A stretch of DNA of 64,000 nucleotides, from assembly GCF_052168295.1 (NCBI RefSeq), contig NZ_JBQLZN010000089.1, positions 62,001-126,000 of the forward strand, in the 5' to 3' direction. The first letter of the stretch is position 1, and every line of letters begins with the position of its first letter. Both the position numbers and the translations under genes were made by a program. This document shows, one piece after another, positions 25,183-33,512 of this stretch. Under the pieces are notes generated by a model that made no database searches, was not told the origin of the DNA, and saw only the letters and a program-made list of their open reading frames with translations. The stretch is from Parasphingopyxis sp052168295. Lineage in GTDB: Bacteria > Pseudomonadota > Alphaproteobacteria > Sphingomonadales > Sphingomonadaceae.

Positions 25183-28098
25183 CTACCGTAAGAATTCTTC
25201 GATGTTTTCTGTTGCCTGAGAAAGCACATTTGATCCGGGGTTTTTCGCTGCTAGCGTCGTGCAAAATGTCAAAACTGTTTCAGGCTTGGCGCCGCGGAGA
25301 CTTGTGATAACATCCCGAATGTCCGCATCCAGTGTGCCAGTCCACCTGATGCGGCCAAGTGGCACTCCAGCTTCAGCGATGTCGGTTCGAAAAAGCTCGG
25401 CCTTTCCCTCGTACAGCATGCTCAACTCGGTACTCATCTCATTCTCTGAGACGAGCGATGCACTGAACGGGATTGTTGATATTGGCGAGTGATTGCCTCT
25501 GCTCGCGGAGTGAATCCAAAATGCCAAGTTTGAAGTAACTGGTGCACTGATCTCAGTATCGCCGAACTCATGCTGGAGAAGCTGATCAATATCGCCAATC
25601 TCTGAGTGAGCCAAAATCTTATCGACCTTGTCCTCTAGGCGTTGCAAACTCTTGCTGTCTGATTTGCTTAGAAACACCTTCAGCGGCGCACCAAACGGTC
25701 CAAGGGCTTGCGCTAGGCCTTCCCCGATTGGTTTTAGCCAAGAGGAAGGGCCGCTACGTTGCCCGTCGCCTTCTATTGATTTTTCCAACGTCATGCCCCC
25801 ATTTTTTCGGCCTTCGATACTGGAATTGGCTATCGTGATGACGTCGAGCCAGTCGCTTGGGAGCTCGGTGAAGCGATCGCACCTGGTTGAGCAGAACGAT
25901 TTCTTCCCTGAAACCAGCTGGAATTCTATTGATTGGCAGCGGGGGCAGGTCGCTGATGCCATCGAAACATCCTGAGGATCGTCGCTATAGGCGTATCCGA
26001 GGACCCTTACTTGCGGATCGCGGAACTTGAATTCCACCCGAAGCTTGCTCGCGAGCTGATCCCAGCGGACGAGGTCGAATGTCTCGCCCGCATTCTCATC
26101 AGTGTCAAGAATGAACACTTTGCCGTCATCTGGGAAGGAGACTACCTTCCTAACACCGCCCATAGCATCGCGAAATGCCCCGCAAGCGAGCCAGACGTCC
26201 ACCAAGAATCGCTCTGCAGTAATCTGCTCAACTTCTAGATCGTGGTGTTGGTAGAGGTTCCTGCGTTTTCTTACTCGATTGAGTAGCTCAAACGTCTCAG
26301 GATCTATCAGAAACTGTTCAATTCCTCTCCACCTACCTGGGTTCGCTGAGACCTGTTTCAGAAACCAAGTACAGCCACCGATATCCCATGCCCTCGGGAT
26401 TGGCACAGTCTCGCCTTTGCCCGCTCGACCTGATGCAATCGTGTCGCGGACGAAAAGCGCATACGACCTAAGTCGACTTTCAAAGAACGCGCCGATCCCC
26501 TGGCACGCAGAGCTAGACCGACCATCCTCAATGAGTTTCTGCTGTGCTTTCAACCGAGACTTGTCGCGGTTGGAGATTGATGCAGGAATCTCAGGTAAAT
26601 TTGTCTCAAACGGGTCAGCTTCCCAACTTAGGATGAAGGGGAATTGGAGCGCTATTTGACTTACGATCAGATCTCTTACGTCATGGCCCTTTGACAGATG
26701 CTTTTCGAGCTTGGACCTAGGTATCACAACTAGAGGGGCTTTGGACTCAATGATCTTCGTTTCGATCTCTGCAGCTGCTTCTCTGCTCAATTCTGATTCT
26801 GCTATGCATACGAGGATTGTCGACGCGGAGTATCGCTTAAGCGCTAAATCAAATTCATCCGTCGAGAAGCCGTCGAAGAATGAAAAGCTTGCGTAGCGGC
26901 CTAGACTGAGAATTGTATGAAATGAGTAGTCGCATTGAATGCGAACGCTGCCACTTTCACGCTCAAAATCGATCGAGCGTCTATCCAGTATCTTGCAAAA
27001 TTCAGCAGCATAGCCTTCGTCCGATGATCGTTCGATCAACTCCAAGCTCGAAGTATCGTATTCTCCCGACAGCGCCGATCTGATCGTCTTGATCAGCGCT
27101 CCTAAGAGTGATGCCATCTCGCGGAAATTGCCATTGGCCTCTGCTTCAATCGCACTATCCAAAGGGATGAAGAGGTTTCTAGGCTGCAAACGACTGCCTT
27201 CAAACAATTGACAGAGCCTCCTGCAGACCAAAGCCCTATCGGCTCTTTCGAACTCAACTTCGTTATCATCGCAGTCCAGTATCTTCTGTGCGTCTTTCAG
27301 CAGACGGGACAACTGTACCTGGCTGGACTGCGCCGATGGGACAGCAATGTGGCCTGACCAGTTCAATAGTGCTCTTGAGAAGTTCTCGACAATCACCTTG
27401 AGCAGGTTCGCCCGTGATGGCTCGTCAACCAGCTTCAGGCTTTGTAGCAGTTCTTCTTGATGATCCAGAATGGTGATCATCTGTTCGTTATCAATGTGGC
27501 CCAAGAAGAGAACAGATTTCGAGGAATGAAGACATAGAGCTCTGACAAAGTCCTTCAGGAACGCTGGATCTATCCTATGGAATCCACAATAACGCAGATA
27601 CTTCGTTACATTTGCAATGAACAAATCTTTGCTTTGTCGGTGCACCACCTTCAGCTGTCCACTTTCTGCGATGACTTCCAAGATCACGTCTCGCAAGTTC
27701 GCCGCATTGCGCGGATCAATAAGCTGATCATCATCCTCTTCCTCATCGGGCAGCATTCCGAACATGCCGTCATAATTTGAGAGCCAATATGCCGCTTGCT
27801 CGTCGGGTGCGTTCACGAGCTCATCGATGACAGCTGATCTAATGAGCTCAAAACTGAAGAGCGGTTGTGATGATGGCTGCTCTTGCTTCGAACCCAATTG
27901 ATACTTCGGGTTCTTAAGCCGCTCGGCCACTCCGTCGAATATCTTCATCGCCGGCGGCAATGGGATTTCTGACTCAATAAAAGACTGGAATAGCATCAGA
28001 GGATCGAACGGTTCGATCTCTCCATCCCCTTTGTCGATCGCCCATCCATTAAATTCGGGACTGACAAAGGCTTCAACCGCTTTCGCAAGCTCGGTCAT
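25183..28098 (-). CDS. Large cargo protein, possible HEPN motif and zinc ribbon, unknown function
   Basis: 971 residues, AT-rich compared with flanking genes. No complete family is recognised. Visible features: a Rossmann-like stretch (about 430-470, STILVCIAESELSREAA ... PLVVIPRSK), a helical segment with RNLYQHH at 613-619 where R613-N-x3-H618 fits the Rx4H motif of HEPN ribonucleases, and a zinc ribbon at about 717-740 (CPRCQ ... FCSTRC). The ATG directly follows the stop of the tandem-ACT gene (TAAATG), so both are one operon. Context between two serine recombinases points to mobile cargo, possibly defence. HEPN assignment is a motif-level inference only. Confidence 0.6.
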   Translation of the reverse strand: MTELAKAVEAFVSPEFNGWAIDKGDGEIEPFDPLMLFQSFIESEIPLPPAMKIFDGVAERLKNPKYQLGSKQEQPSSQPLFSFELIRSAVIDELVNAPDEQAAYWLSNYDGMFGMLPDEEEDDDQLIDPRNAANLRDVILEVIAESGQLKVVHRQSKDLFIANVTKYLRYCGFHRIDPAFLKDFVRALCLHSSKSVLFLGHIDNEQMITILDHQEELLQSLKLVDEPSRANLLKVIVENFSRALLNWSGHIAVPSAQSSQVQLSRLLKDAQKILDCDDNEVEFERADRALVCRRLCQLFEGSRLQPRNLFIPLDSAIEAEANGNFREMASLLGALIKTIRSALSGEYDTSSLELIERSSDEGYAAEFCKILDRRSIDFERESGSVRIQCDYSFHTILSLGRYASFSFFDGFSTDEFDLALKRYSASTILVCIAESELSREAAAEIETKIIESKAPLVVIPRSKLEKHLSKGHDVRDLIVSQIALQFPFILSWEADPFETNLPEIPASISNRDKSRLKAQQKLIEDGRSSSACQGIGAFFESRLRSYALFVRDTIASGRAGKGETVPIPRAWDIGGCTWFLKQVSANPGRWRGIEQFLIDPETFELLNRVRKRRNLYQHHDLEVEQITAERFLVDVWLACGAFRDAMGGVRKVVSFPDDGKVFILDTDENAGETFDLVRWDQLASKLRVEFKFRDPQVRVLGYAYSDDPQDVSMASATCPRCQSIEFQLVSGKKSFCSTRCDRFTELPSDWLDVITIANSSIEGRKNGGMTLEKSIEGDGQRSGPSSWLKPIGEGLAQALGPFGAPLKVFLSKSDSKSLQRLEDKVDKILAHSEIGDIDQLLQHEFGDTEISAPVTSNLAFWIHSASRGNHSPISTIPFSASLVSENEMSTELSMLYEGKAELFRTDIAEAGVPLGRIRWTGTLDADIRDVITSLRGAKPETVLTFCTTLAAKNPGSNVLSQATENIEEFLR

Positions 28099-28527
28099 TT
28101 AGGTTGGCTGTTCCTGAAGTACATCCACACCCGAAGCTCGAAGCAGTTCTTGAGCTGACTCCGTGCGTGCTCTGTCAGCTAACTGGAAGATCTGCAGGAA
28201 CTGGCCCGTCATATCTACTGCTTGATAGGCCATCTCAACATTCAGATCATTGTCGTAAAGTGCTTGAAGTACATTGTGTAGTTGCCCCGGGTCGTGGGAG
28301 ACTGGGCAGATTAGTACCGGTGCCTGATTGCAGTAGTACCGGTACTCTTGAAATAGAGCCCGGTAGGCAAAATCATGATCGCTACATAAGACATGTAAAA
28401 TGCCAGTGTTGCCTTCTGAGGTAAGGCCATAACCAAGTATGTTGATTTGGTTCTCTTGAAGCACGCGAGTAACACGGCGGAACTCGCCTGGGCGGTTTGG
28501 TAAGAGTAGCGAGATGTGATCGCACAT
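28099..28527 (-). CDS. Tandem ACT-domain protein
   Basis: 142 residues composed of two ACT-like repeats: ISLLLPNRPGEFRRVTRVLQ and NILGYGLTSEGNTGILHVL in the first, and a second beta-alpha repeat (PVSHDPGQLHNVLQALYDND). ACT domains bind amino acids or other small ligands and often regulate partner proteins. The stop codon abuts the start of the 971-residue protein, which suggests that it senses a ligand and controls that protein. A standalone tandem-ACT protein of this type is common in bacteria, but its role next to such a cargo gene is not described to my knowledge. Confidence 0.75.
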   Translation of the reverse strand: MCDHISLLLPNRPGEFRRVTRVLQENQINILGYGLTSEGNTGILHVLCSDHDFAYRALFQEYRYYCNQAPVLICPVSHDPGQLHNVLQALYDNDLNVEMAYQAVDMTGQFLQIFQLADRARTESAQELLRASGVDVLQEQPT

Positions 28528-28568
28528 GCTATTTGAGCCTCGAAAGATAGGTTTCTGAGCTAGAAGCC

Positions 28569-28596
28569 AAAAACGGGATGGTCAATGACCATCCCG
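28569..28596 (-). terminator. Rho-independent terminator (minus strand)
   Basis: On the minus strand a perfect 11-bp stem CGGGATGGTCA/TGACCATCCCG with a one-base centre is followed by TTTTT. It lies just after the 107-residue gene, so that gene is transcribed separately from the ACT and 971-residue genes. Confidence 0.75.
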
Positions 28597-28621
28597 ATAA
28601 GAACTATCCGATAAGAACTAT
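28594..28621. repeat. Tandem 14-bp direct repeat
   Basis: CCGATAAGAACTAT occurs twice in direct succession at 28594-28607 and 28608-28621. The right copy covers the stop codon of the 107-residue gene and the left copy enters the terminator stem, as a small duplication would. Confidence 0.6.
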
Positions 28622-28941
28622 TGAAGCGTGGAAACGGCTTTCTCGAATTCCCGAGCAGCAGAATATAGTTCATCGTCAAACCCTGGGATCGAGAGAGCGG
28701 CTTCGCAGCAAACGGCGTAAAGTTCTCCACAACCGTTGATCGCCAAGCAAACGTCACAACTATCGACCCATTTCGATTTCAGAGCCCTTGGCCTGAACGG
28801 ACCGCCACACTTTAACTCATTGAACCAAGATTGAACGAGCTTATCGGCGTGTACTCCATCTATCCTACTGCCCATATTGAACTGCCAAAGCAGCAGGACG
28901 TCCCTCAGGTGTTTTGTTTCGAGATCTTCGATTTTAAGCAT
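28618..28941 (-). CDS. Cysteine-rich small protein, unknown function
   Basis: 107 residues with six Cys including CDVC and CC pairs (KCGGPF, SCDVCLAINGCGELYAVCCEA). Predicted helical start (IEDLETKHLRDVLLLWQF). A metal-binding or redox role is possible. It is in the cargo block on the same strand but separated from the ACT gene by a terminator. No family recognised. Confidence 0.65.
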   Translation of the reverse strand: MLKIEDLETKHLRDVLLLWQFNMGSRIDGVHADKLVQSWFNELKCGGPFRPRALKSKWVDSCDVCLAINGCGELYAVCCEAALSIPGFDDELYSAAREFEKAVSTLQ

Positions 28942-29165
28942 TGCTTCTCCCTTTCAACTCCCGACAGGCAAATCTGCAGGGAATTGAAGAGAAAAAGGCT
29001 CGCTTCATACATTTAGACTACCACATTTGGGCCATTCTCGCCACTATACCGCCGCTCGCCGGGTATGTGCTACGGTCGCTTCAAGCGCTTGCGAGACGTT
29101 TCAGAGTCTCGATGGCATCATGCTAGGTTATCGAGTTCGTGGAGCAGCTATTTGCAAATCCATGC

Positions 29166-29657
29166 TTATCGTCGTCTCGCCCTGCTCATCCATGTGATTG
29201 CCGCTTTTCTCAAATTTTGCGGCCATATGCTGTCCATGCAACCATTAGCTGCTGACGGCGCTCCAGTTGTCAGAGGTATGCGATGCTCGCGCCCGGTTTT
29301 GGTGCGTTCCGAAGAGAGTGTCGATACGTCATCTTCAATCTCACCAAAAGTGGCTAGACACACCTCACTAGTCCTGGCAACCGTCAGAATCAGAAACCGC
29401 AAAGCCTACGCCGCCGTGAGATCCTGGTCGTATGGCCAGCGGTAAAAGCTTGGCGCATCTGCATAAGGCATGGCAGGGATATGCTCTGTTTTATGCCGTT
29501 GTTTTCCCAAAAGTGCTCTTGCCCTCGTTGTTGCCTGCAGATCGACATTGAGACCAAGGGCGGCGGCGTACTTCAGGGTTTCCCCAATATGTCCAAGCGA
29601 CTTCCGAGCCGTCTCAGCTTTGTCATGCCAGAATCGGTTCGACTCATACCGTTTGAA
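29166..29657 (-). pseudogene. Tyrosine integrase remnant (decayed)
   Basis: The minus strand encodes a recognisable P4-type tyrosine integrase in one frame: FWHDKAETARKSLGHI, then ALLGKQRHKTEHIPAMPYA, an in-frame TAG at 29408-29406, then ALRFLILTVARTSEV (with the first catalytic Arg) and GEIEDD ... TKTGREHRIPL. A second in-frame TAG is at 29660-29658, the beginning is missing, and after HRIPL the homology ends. It is a fossil of an earlier insertion at this place, and the 5' end is cut close to the start of the downstream serine recombinase gene on the other strand. Confidence 0.75.
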
Positions 29658-29686
29658 CTACCCATACAGCCTGCTAAATTCTGCAG

Positions 29687-31453
29687 ATGGTAAATAGTAA
29701 GCAGGTCGGCATTTGGCTCCGTGTATCGACTGATGATCAGGTCGAAGGAGACTCCCTCGACGTTCACGAACATCGTGCGCTGCTTTACGCTGAGAGCAAA
29801 GGCTGGGATGTCGTTGAGACCTATCGGCTAGAAGCCGTCTCCGGCAAGCGCGTCATTGATCACCCCGAAGCCACGAAGATGCTGGCAGATATTCAGTCCG
29901 GTAGGATTTCCGGTCTCATCTTTTCCAAACTCGCCAGACTGTCGCGCAATAATCGCGAACTGCTCGAATTCTCTGAAATCTTCCAGCGGCATGATGCCGA
30001 TCTGGTATCGCTCGAAGAGAGCATAGATACTTCATCGCCTGCCGGCCGCATGTTCTACAACATGCTGGCCGCGATGGCGAACTGGGAGCGCGAAGAGATT
30101 GCCGCTCGGGTAGCCGCCTCCGTCCCGATTCGAGCGAAGATGGGAAAGCCGCTCGGCGGCCCAGCTCCCTTTGGCTACCGCTGGGTGGATAAGCGGTTGG
30201 TGGTTGATCCAACCGAAGCACCAATCCGCAAGCTCATGTATGAATTGTATCAGAAGCATCGACGGCGGCGGACCGTAGCGCGACTGCTGAACGACATGGG
30301 CCACCGTACCCGCAAAGGGGCCAAGTGGAGCGATACCTCTGTCGAACGTCTCCTGCGGGACACCACCGCCATCGGGAAGAAGCGCGCCAACTACTCCCGT
30401 CAGTCAAATGCGGCCACCGGAGCATGGGAATACAAGCCGGAAAGTGAATGGGTCTATCATGAGGTGGAGCCCATCATCTCACAAGACCTATATGACGACT
30501 GCGTCGGTCATATGGATAGCTTACGCAAACGCGGCAAGCGCACCGTCCGCAAGTCCGTCAATCTGTTTATAGGCTATGCCTATTGCTATTGCGGCACCAA
30601 AATGATCGTGCCGAGCCAGTCCAACAAATACGTTTGTCGATCCTGCAAGAACCGCATCCCGATGGACGTGCTCGAAGAGTGTTTCTTGGCCGAAATTTCG
30701 TCTGCGGGATTAACGAGTGCCGATCTTGATCTTCGTCGTAAGGAAGCTGACCGAAAAATCGCCGAGCTATCTGACTTGATCGAAACGCACAGCGAAACGA
30801 TCCGCAAAGTTGATCGAGACATCGGCACGCTCCTTGAACTGTATCAGAAGGAAGCGCTCGATGAGCACGAATTCAAACAGCGCTACGAACGGCAGAAAGA
30901 ACGTAAGTTAGAACTGACCGAGCAACTGCCACGTTTGTTGGCTCGCCGTGACGCAATTGAAGTGAGTGTCTCAAACGCCGAGAAGGCGATCAAAGAGACC
31001 ACTGACATTCTCGATAAGTGGGGCGATCTTAGTCGAGAGAATAAACGACTGCTCATCGAGTCAGTGTTACAGCGAGTGGACATATCAGAGGACGAGATTG
31101 AATTCACCTTCCTCTATGAACCAACTACGCCCCCAGCTTCATCAAACTCCTCAAACAAATCATCCTCTAACCCATCCAATCCTTCCCCTCCCCAAAGAGG
31201 CGGCGTGAAAGCAACACAACCTCACGGATTCATCGCGGCCACCAGCTGGACGCGCGCCGGAAAGCTGACATGCGCATTGGCTCGTGCGATCGAAACGGTG
31301 CCCGTCTCAAGCGGCTGGCGCAGCGAATCGAGCACCGGGCGCTGGAATTCGGGCAGCTCGTCGAGAAACAGCACGCCGAGATGGGCAAGGCTCACCTCGC
31401 CGGGCCGCACCTTGAGCCCGCCGCCAACCAGTGCGGCCATGGAGGCCGAGTGA
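29687..31453 (+). CDS. Large serine recombinase with chimeric C-terminus
   Basis: 588 residues. Resolvase domain with GIWLRVSTDDQ (catalytic Ser at about 14), KLARLSRNNREL and AAMANWEREEIAARV; recombinase domain (GKPLGGPAPFGYRW, VARLLNDMGHRTRKGAKW); zinc ribbon (YAYCYCGTKM ... YVCRSCKNR); then a long coiled coil (about 345-450). After about residue 510 the sequence is a Ser/Asn/Pro-rich linker and then, from about 31222, antisense translation of comM. The true integrase probably ended near there, so the last 80 residues are an artefact of integration into comM. Likely the integrase of the outer island. Confidence 0.9.
   Translation: MVNSKQVGIWLRVSTDDQVEGDSLDVHEHRALLYAESKGWDVVETYRLEAVSGKRVIDHPEATKMLADIQSGRISGLIFSKLARLSRNNRELLEFSEIFQRHDADLVSLEESIDTSSPAGRMFYNMLAAMANWEREEIAARVAASVPIRAKMGKPLGGPAPFGYRWVDKRLVVDPTEAPIRKLMYELYQKHRRRRTVARLLNDMGHRTRKGAKWSDTSVERLLRDTTAIGKKRANYSRQSNAATGAWEYKPESEWVYHEVEPIISQDLYDDCVGHMDSLRKRGKRTVRKSVNLFIGYAYCYCGTKMIVPSQSNKYVCRSCKNRIPMDVLEECFLAEISSAGLTSADLDLRRKEADRKIAELSDLIETHSETIRKVDRDIGTLLELYQKEALDEHEFKQRYERQKERKLELTEQLPRLLARRDAIEVSVSNAEKAIKETTDILDKWGDLSRENKRLLIESVLQRVDISEDEIEFTFLYEPTTPPASSNSSNKSSSNPSNPSPPQRGGVKATQPHGFIAATSWTRAGKLTCALARAIETVPVSSGWRSESSTGRWNSGSSSRNSTPRWARLTSPGRTLSPPPTSAAMEAE
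31205..31235. other. Right attachment junction in comM
   Basis: Here the island sequence changes into comM. On the minus strand comM reads normally to AAMNP and then meets a TGA made by foreign DNA, exactly at the conserved AMNPC-x-CG position. The integrase gene reads through the same point on the plus strand. The core probably lies in the GATGAATCCGTG stretch. The matching left junction is not in the window. Confidence 0.7.
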
Positions 31454-32265
31454 TGCGGCGCGCGATAGGGCCGGTTGCGCGCCAGCTTACCGCCTTCCAG
31501 CGTGCCCGCGACGCTCGCGACCATCGACACTTCCAGCGCTTCGGCCGCCGTCAGCTCGGGCAGGATGCCGGGCAGGCACGCCGCCATCAGCGACTTACCC
31601 GATCCCGGCGGCCCGGACATGAGCAGGTTGTGCCCGCCGGCCGCGGCGATCTCGAGCGCGCGCTTGGCCGTCTCCTGCCCCTTCACCTGCTTGAGATCCG
31701 GCCCGGCGACGGGCTCTTCGACGTTTCCCGGAACGGGCGGCGGAAGCTGGCTCGTCCCCTTGAAATGATTGAGCAGCGACAGGAGATCGGGCGCGCCGAT
31801 CACCTCGACATCGCCCGCCCAGGCCGCTTCGGCCCCTTGGGCGGCCGGGCAGATCAGCCCGAGTTCGCGTTCCGAAGCGTTGAGCGCCGCGAGCAATACG
31901 CCGGGCGACGGTGCCACCCGGCCGTCAAGACCCAGTTCGCCGACCACGACATAGGCGGCGAGCGTCTCGGCATCGATCACGCCCATAGCGCCCAGCAGCC
32001 CGAGCGCGATCGGCAGGTCGTAATGCGAGCCTTCCTTGGGAAGATCGGCCGGCGAGAGATTGATCGTGATCCGCTTGGGCGGCAGCGAGAGCCCGATGGC
32101 CGAAATCGCAGCGCGCACCCGCTCCCGGCTCTCCGCGACGGCCTTGTCGGGCAGCCCGACGAGATTGAAGGCCGGCACGCCGGGCGCAATCTGGACCTGT
32201 ACCTCCACCGCCCGCGCTTCCAATCCCAGATAGGCCGTAGTCGCGACATGAGCGACCATCGCCAC
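31222..32265 (-). pseudogene. comM: ComM/YifB-type AAA ATPase, C-terminally truncated by island insertion
   Basis: 347 residues of a protein that is normally about 500. The N-terminal Lon-protease-like/ChlI domain is intact (EVQVQIAPGVPAFNLVGLPD, KRITINLSPADLPKEG), and the AAA domain begins (Walker A MSGPPGSGKS; Walker B VLFLDELPEF). It stops right after RVQLVAAMNP, where the next residues should be the conserved CxCG and arginine-finger region plus the C-terminal domain. ComM is a branch-migration helicase that helps natural transformation, so this copy is expected to be inactive. comM is a known hot spot for resistance islands (for example AbaR in Acinetobacter). Confidence 0.88.
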
Positions 32266-32381
32266 CCCCCTATTTTCACTGTTTGTTCTGTTTTTGACAC
32301 GCCCCGCCGCAAGAGTCGAGCAAAAGCCTCTATTCGGTCACATCTCTTGTTCAGATAGAGTGAGATACCCAATTCGCATGT

Positions 32382-32687
32382 GTGAAAGAGCAAGCCATCT
32401 CTAACCAGCCCGACAAGCGCGCCGGAATCCGTTTCGTTCTGACCGTAATCGGCGGATTGCTCGTCATCACCGCGCCGATCGTCGGGCTGTTGCCCGGCCC
32501 CGGCGGCATCTTCATGTTCGCCATCGGCTTTCCGCTCATGCTGAAGAACTCGGCGATCGTCCGGCGCTTCTATGCTCGGCTGAAAGCAAAACATCCCAAA
32601 AAGGGCGAATGGGTCGATTGGGCGATGCGGCGGAAGAGCACGCTCAGGCGCATACGCCGGCGGCGCGAAGAGCAAGGCGCCGATTGA
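32382..32687 (+). CDS. PGPGW-type small transmembrane protein
   Basis: 101 residues from a GTG start. A hydrophobic region (RFVLTVIGGLLVITAPIVGLLPGPGGIFMFAIGFPLML) contains the Pro-Gly-Pro-Gly motif of the putative transmembrane PGPGW family, followed by a strongly basic cytoplasmic tail (RRKSTLRRIRRRREEQ). Function unknown. Lies upstream of rpmH, separated by a terminator. Confidence 0.8.
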   Translation: MKEQAISNQPDKRAGIRFVLTVIGGLLVITAPIVGLLPGPGGIFMFAIGFPLMLKNSAIVRRFYARLKAKHPKKGEWVDWAMRRKSTLRRIRRRREEQGAD

Positions 32688-32727
32688 CTTTCGCCGGGGG
32701 TTCGATTAGCAGAACAGCCAGATTTGA

Positions 32728-32754
32728 GGCCGCCCGGAAGGCGCGGCCCTTTTT
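32728..32754 (+). terminator. Rho-independent terminator before rpmH
   Basis: GGCCGC (32728-32733) pairs with GCGGCC (32743-32748) around a 9-nt loop and is followed by CTTTTTG. It would end transcription of the PGPGW gene; alternatively it attenuates the rpmH operon. Confidence 0.7.
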
Positions 32755-32779
32755 GTTCCAGTTTTTGAGGAATTGAGCG

Positions 32780-32914
32780 ATGAAGCGCACCTTCCAGCCG
32801 AGCAATCTCGTGCGCAAACGGCGGCATGGTTTTCGGGCCCGCAAGGCAACTGTCGGCGGCCGCAACGTGCTGCGCGCACGCCGCGCCAAGGGCCGCAAGA
32901 AGCTGTCCGCCTAA
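32780..32914 (+). CDS. rpmH: 50S ribosomal protein L34
   Basis: A 44-residue very basic protein beginning MKRTFQPSNLVRKRRHGFRA and ending RRAKGRKKLSA, the full L34 sequence pattern. It binds 23S rRNA in the large subunit. Start ATG 32780 with a GAGGAA ribosome site. First gene of the classical rpmH-rnpA-yidD-yidC cluster. Confidence 0.98.
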   Translation: MKRTFQPSNLVRKRRHGFRARKATVGGRNVLRARRAKGRKKLSA

Positions 32915-32931
32915 GCGCCGCCCCGAGCGCG

Positions 32932-33273
32932 ATGTCTGCGCCCCGTGTGGCGACGCTAACGAAAAGACGCGACTTTCTGGCCGCCAATCGCGGCAAACGC
33001 GCGGCCATGCCCGGCTTCGTTTTGCTCGTCCGCGACCGGGCGGATGGCGACGACACGATCCGGCTCGGCATTACGGTCACCAAGAAAATCGGCGGCGCTG
33101 TCGTCCGCAACCGCATGAAGCGGCGGTTCCGGGCACTGGGCCGTGAGATATTGCCCGAGCAAGGCGTTGCGGGCGCCGATCATGTGCTGATCGGCCGCAA
33201 GGGCGGTATCGAGCGGGACTTCGGCGCACTACGCAGCGACTTCTCCGAGGCGCTCGAGAGAGTCAGCCGATGA
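32932..33273 (+). CDS. rnpA: Ribonuclease P protein component
   Basis: 113 residues from ATG 32932; the longer frame from 32773 overlaps rpmH and is rejected. The RNR signature is clear (GGAVVRNRMKRRFRA) together with LTKRRDFLAANRG and RLGITVTKK at the start. It binds the RNase P RNA and helps to mature tRNA 5' ends. 17 nt after rpmH, 4-nt overlap with yidD. Confidence 0.96.
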   Translation: MSAPRVATLTKRRDFLAANRGKRAAMPGFVLLVRDRADGDDTIRLGITVTKKIGGAVVRNRMKRRFRALGREILPEQGVAGADHVLIGRKGGIERDFGALRSDFSEALERVSR

Positions 33274-33482
33274 TCGCCAGACTGCTCATCGGCCTCGCGC
33301 GCCTGTGGCAAATTGGGCCCTCGGCCATCCTGCCGCCGAGTTGTCGCTATCAACCTTCATGTTCGGCCTATGCGATCACTGCCTGGACGCGCTATGGGGC
33401 ATTCAAGGGTAGCTGGCTGGCGCTGCGGCGCATCCTGCGCTGCCATCCCTGGGGCGGATCGGGTCACGATCCGGTTCCATAA
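33270..33482 (+). CDS. yidD: Membrane protein insertion efficiency factor YidD
   Basis: 70 residues with the YidD signature: LPPSCRYQPSCSAYA followed by GAFKGSWLALRRILRCHPW and a Gly-rich end. It is a small peripheral inner-membrane protein that helps YidC. Its ATG overlaps the rnpA stop (ATGA), and yidC follows 30 nt later. Confidence 0.95.
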   Translation: MIARLLIGLARLWQIGPSAILPPSCRYQPSCSAYAITAWTRYGAFKGSWLALRRILRCHPWGGSGHDPVP

Positions 33483-33512
33483 GTAGAGACAAGAGAAGAA
33501 TGGGGAATTGCG

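Noticed and set aside
24951..25307. 118-codon frame after the first serine recombinase
   Set aside because: It overlaps the end of the 971-residue gene, has a poor start (GTG fused to GGAGG) and no recognisable domain. I cannot separate it from chance.
1..31200. Search for the 3' half of comM and the left attachment site
   Set aside because: No sequence coding the conserved CxCG part of ComM or a copy of the junction core was seen, so the left end is taken to be outside the window.
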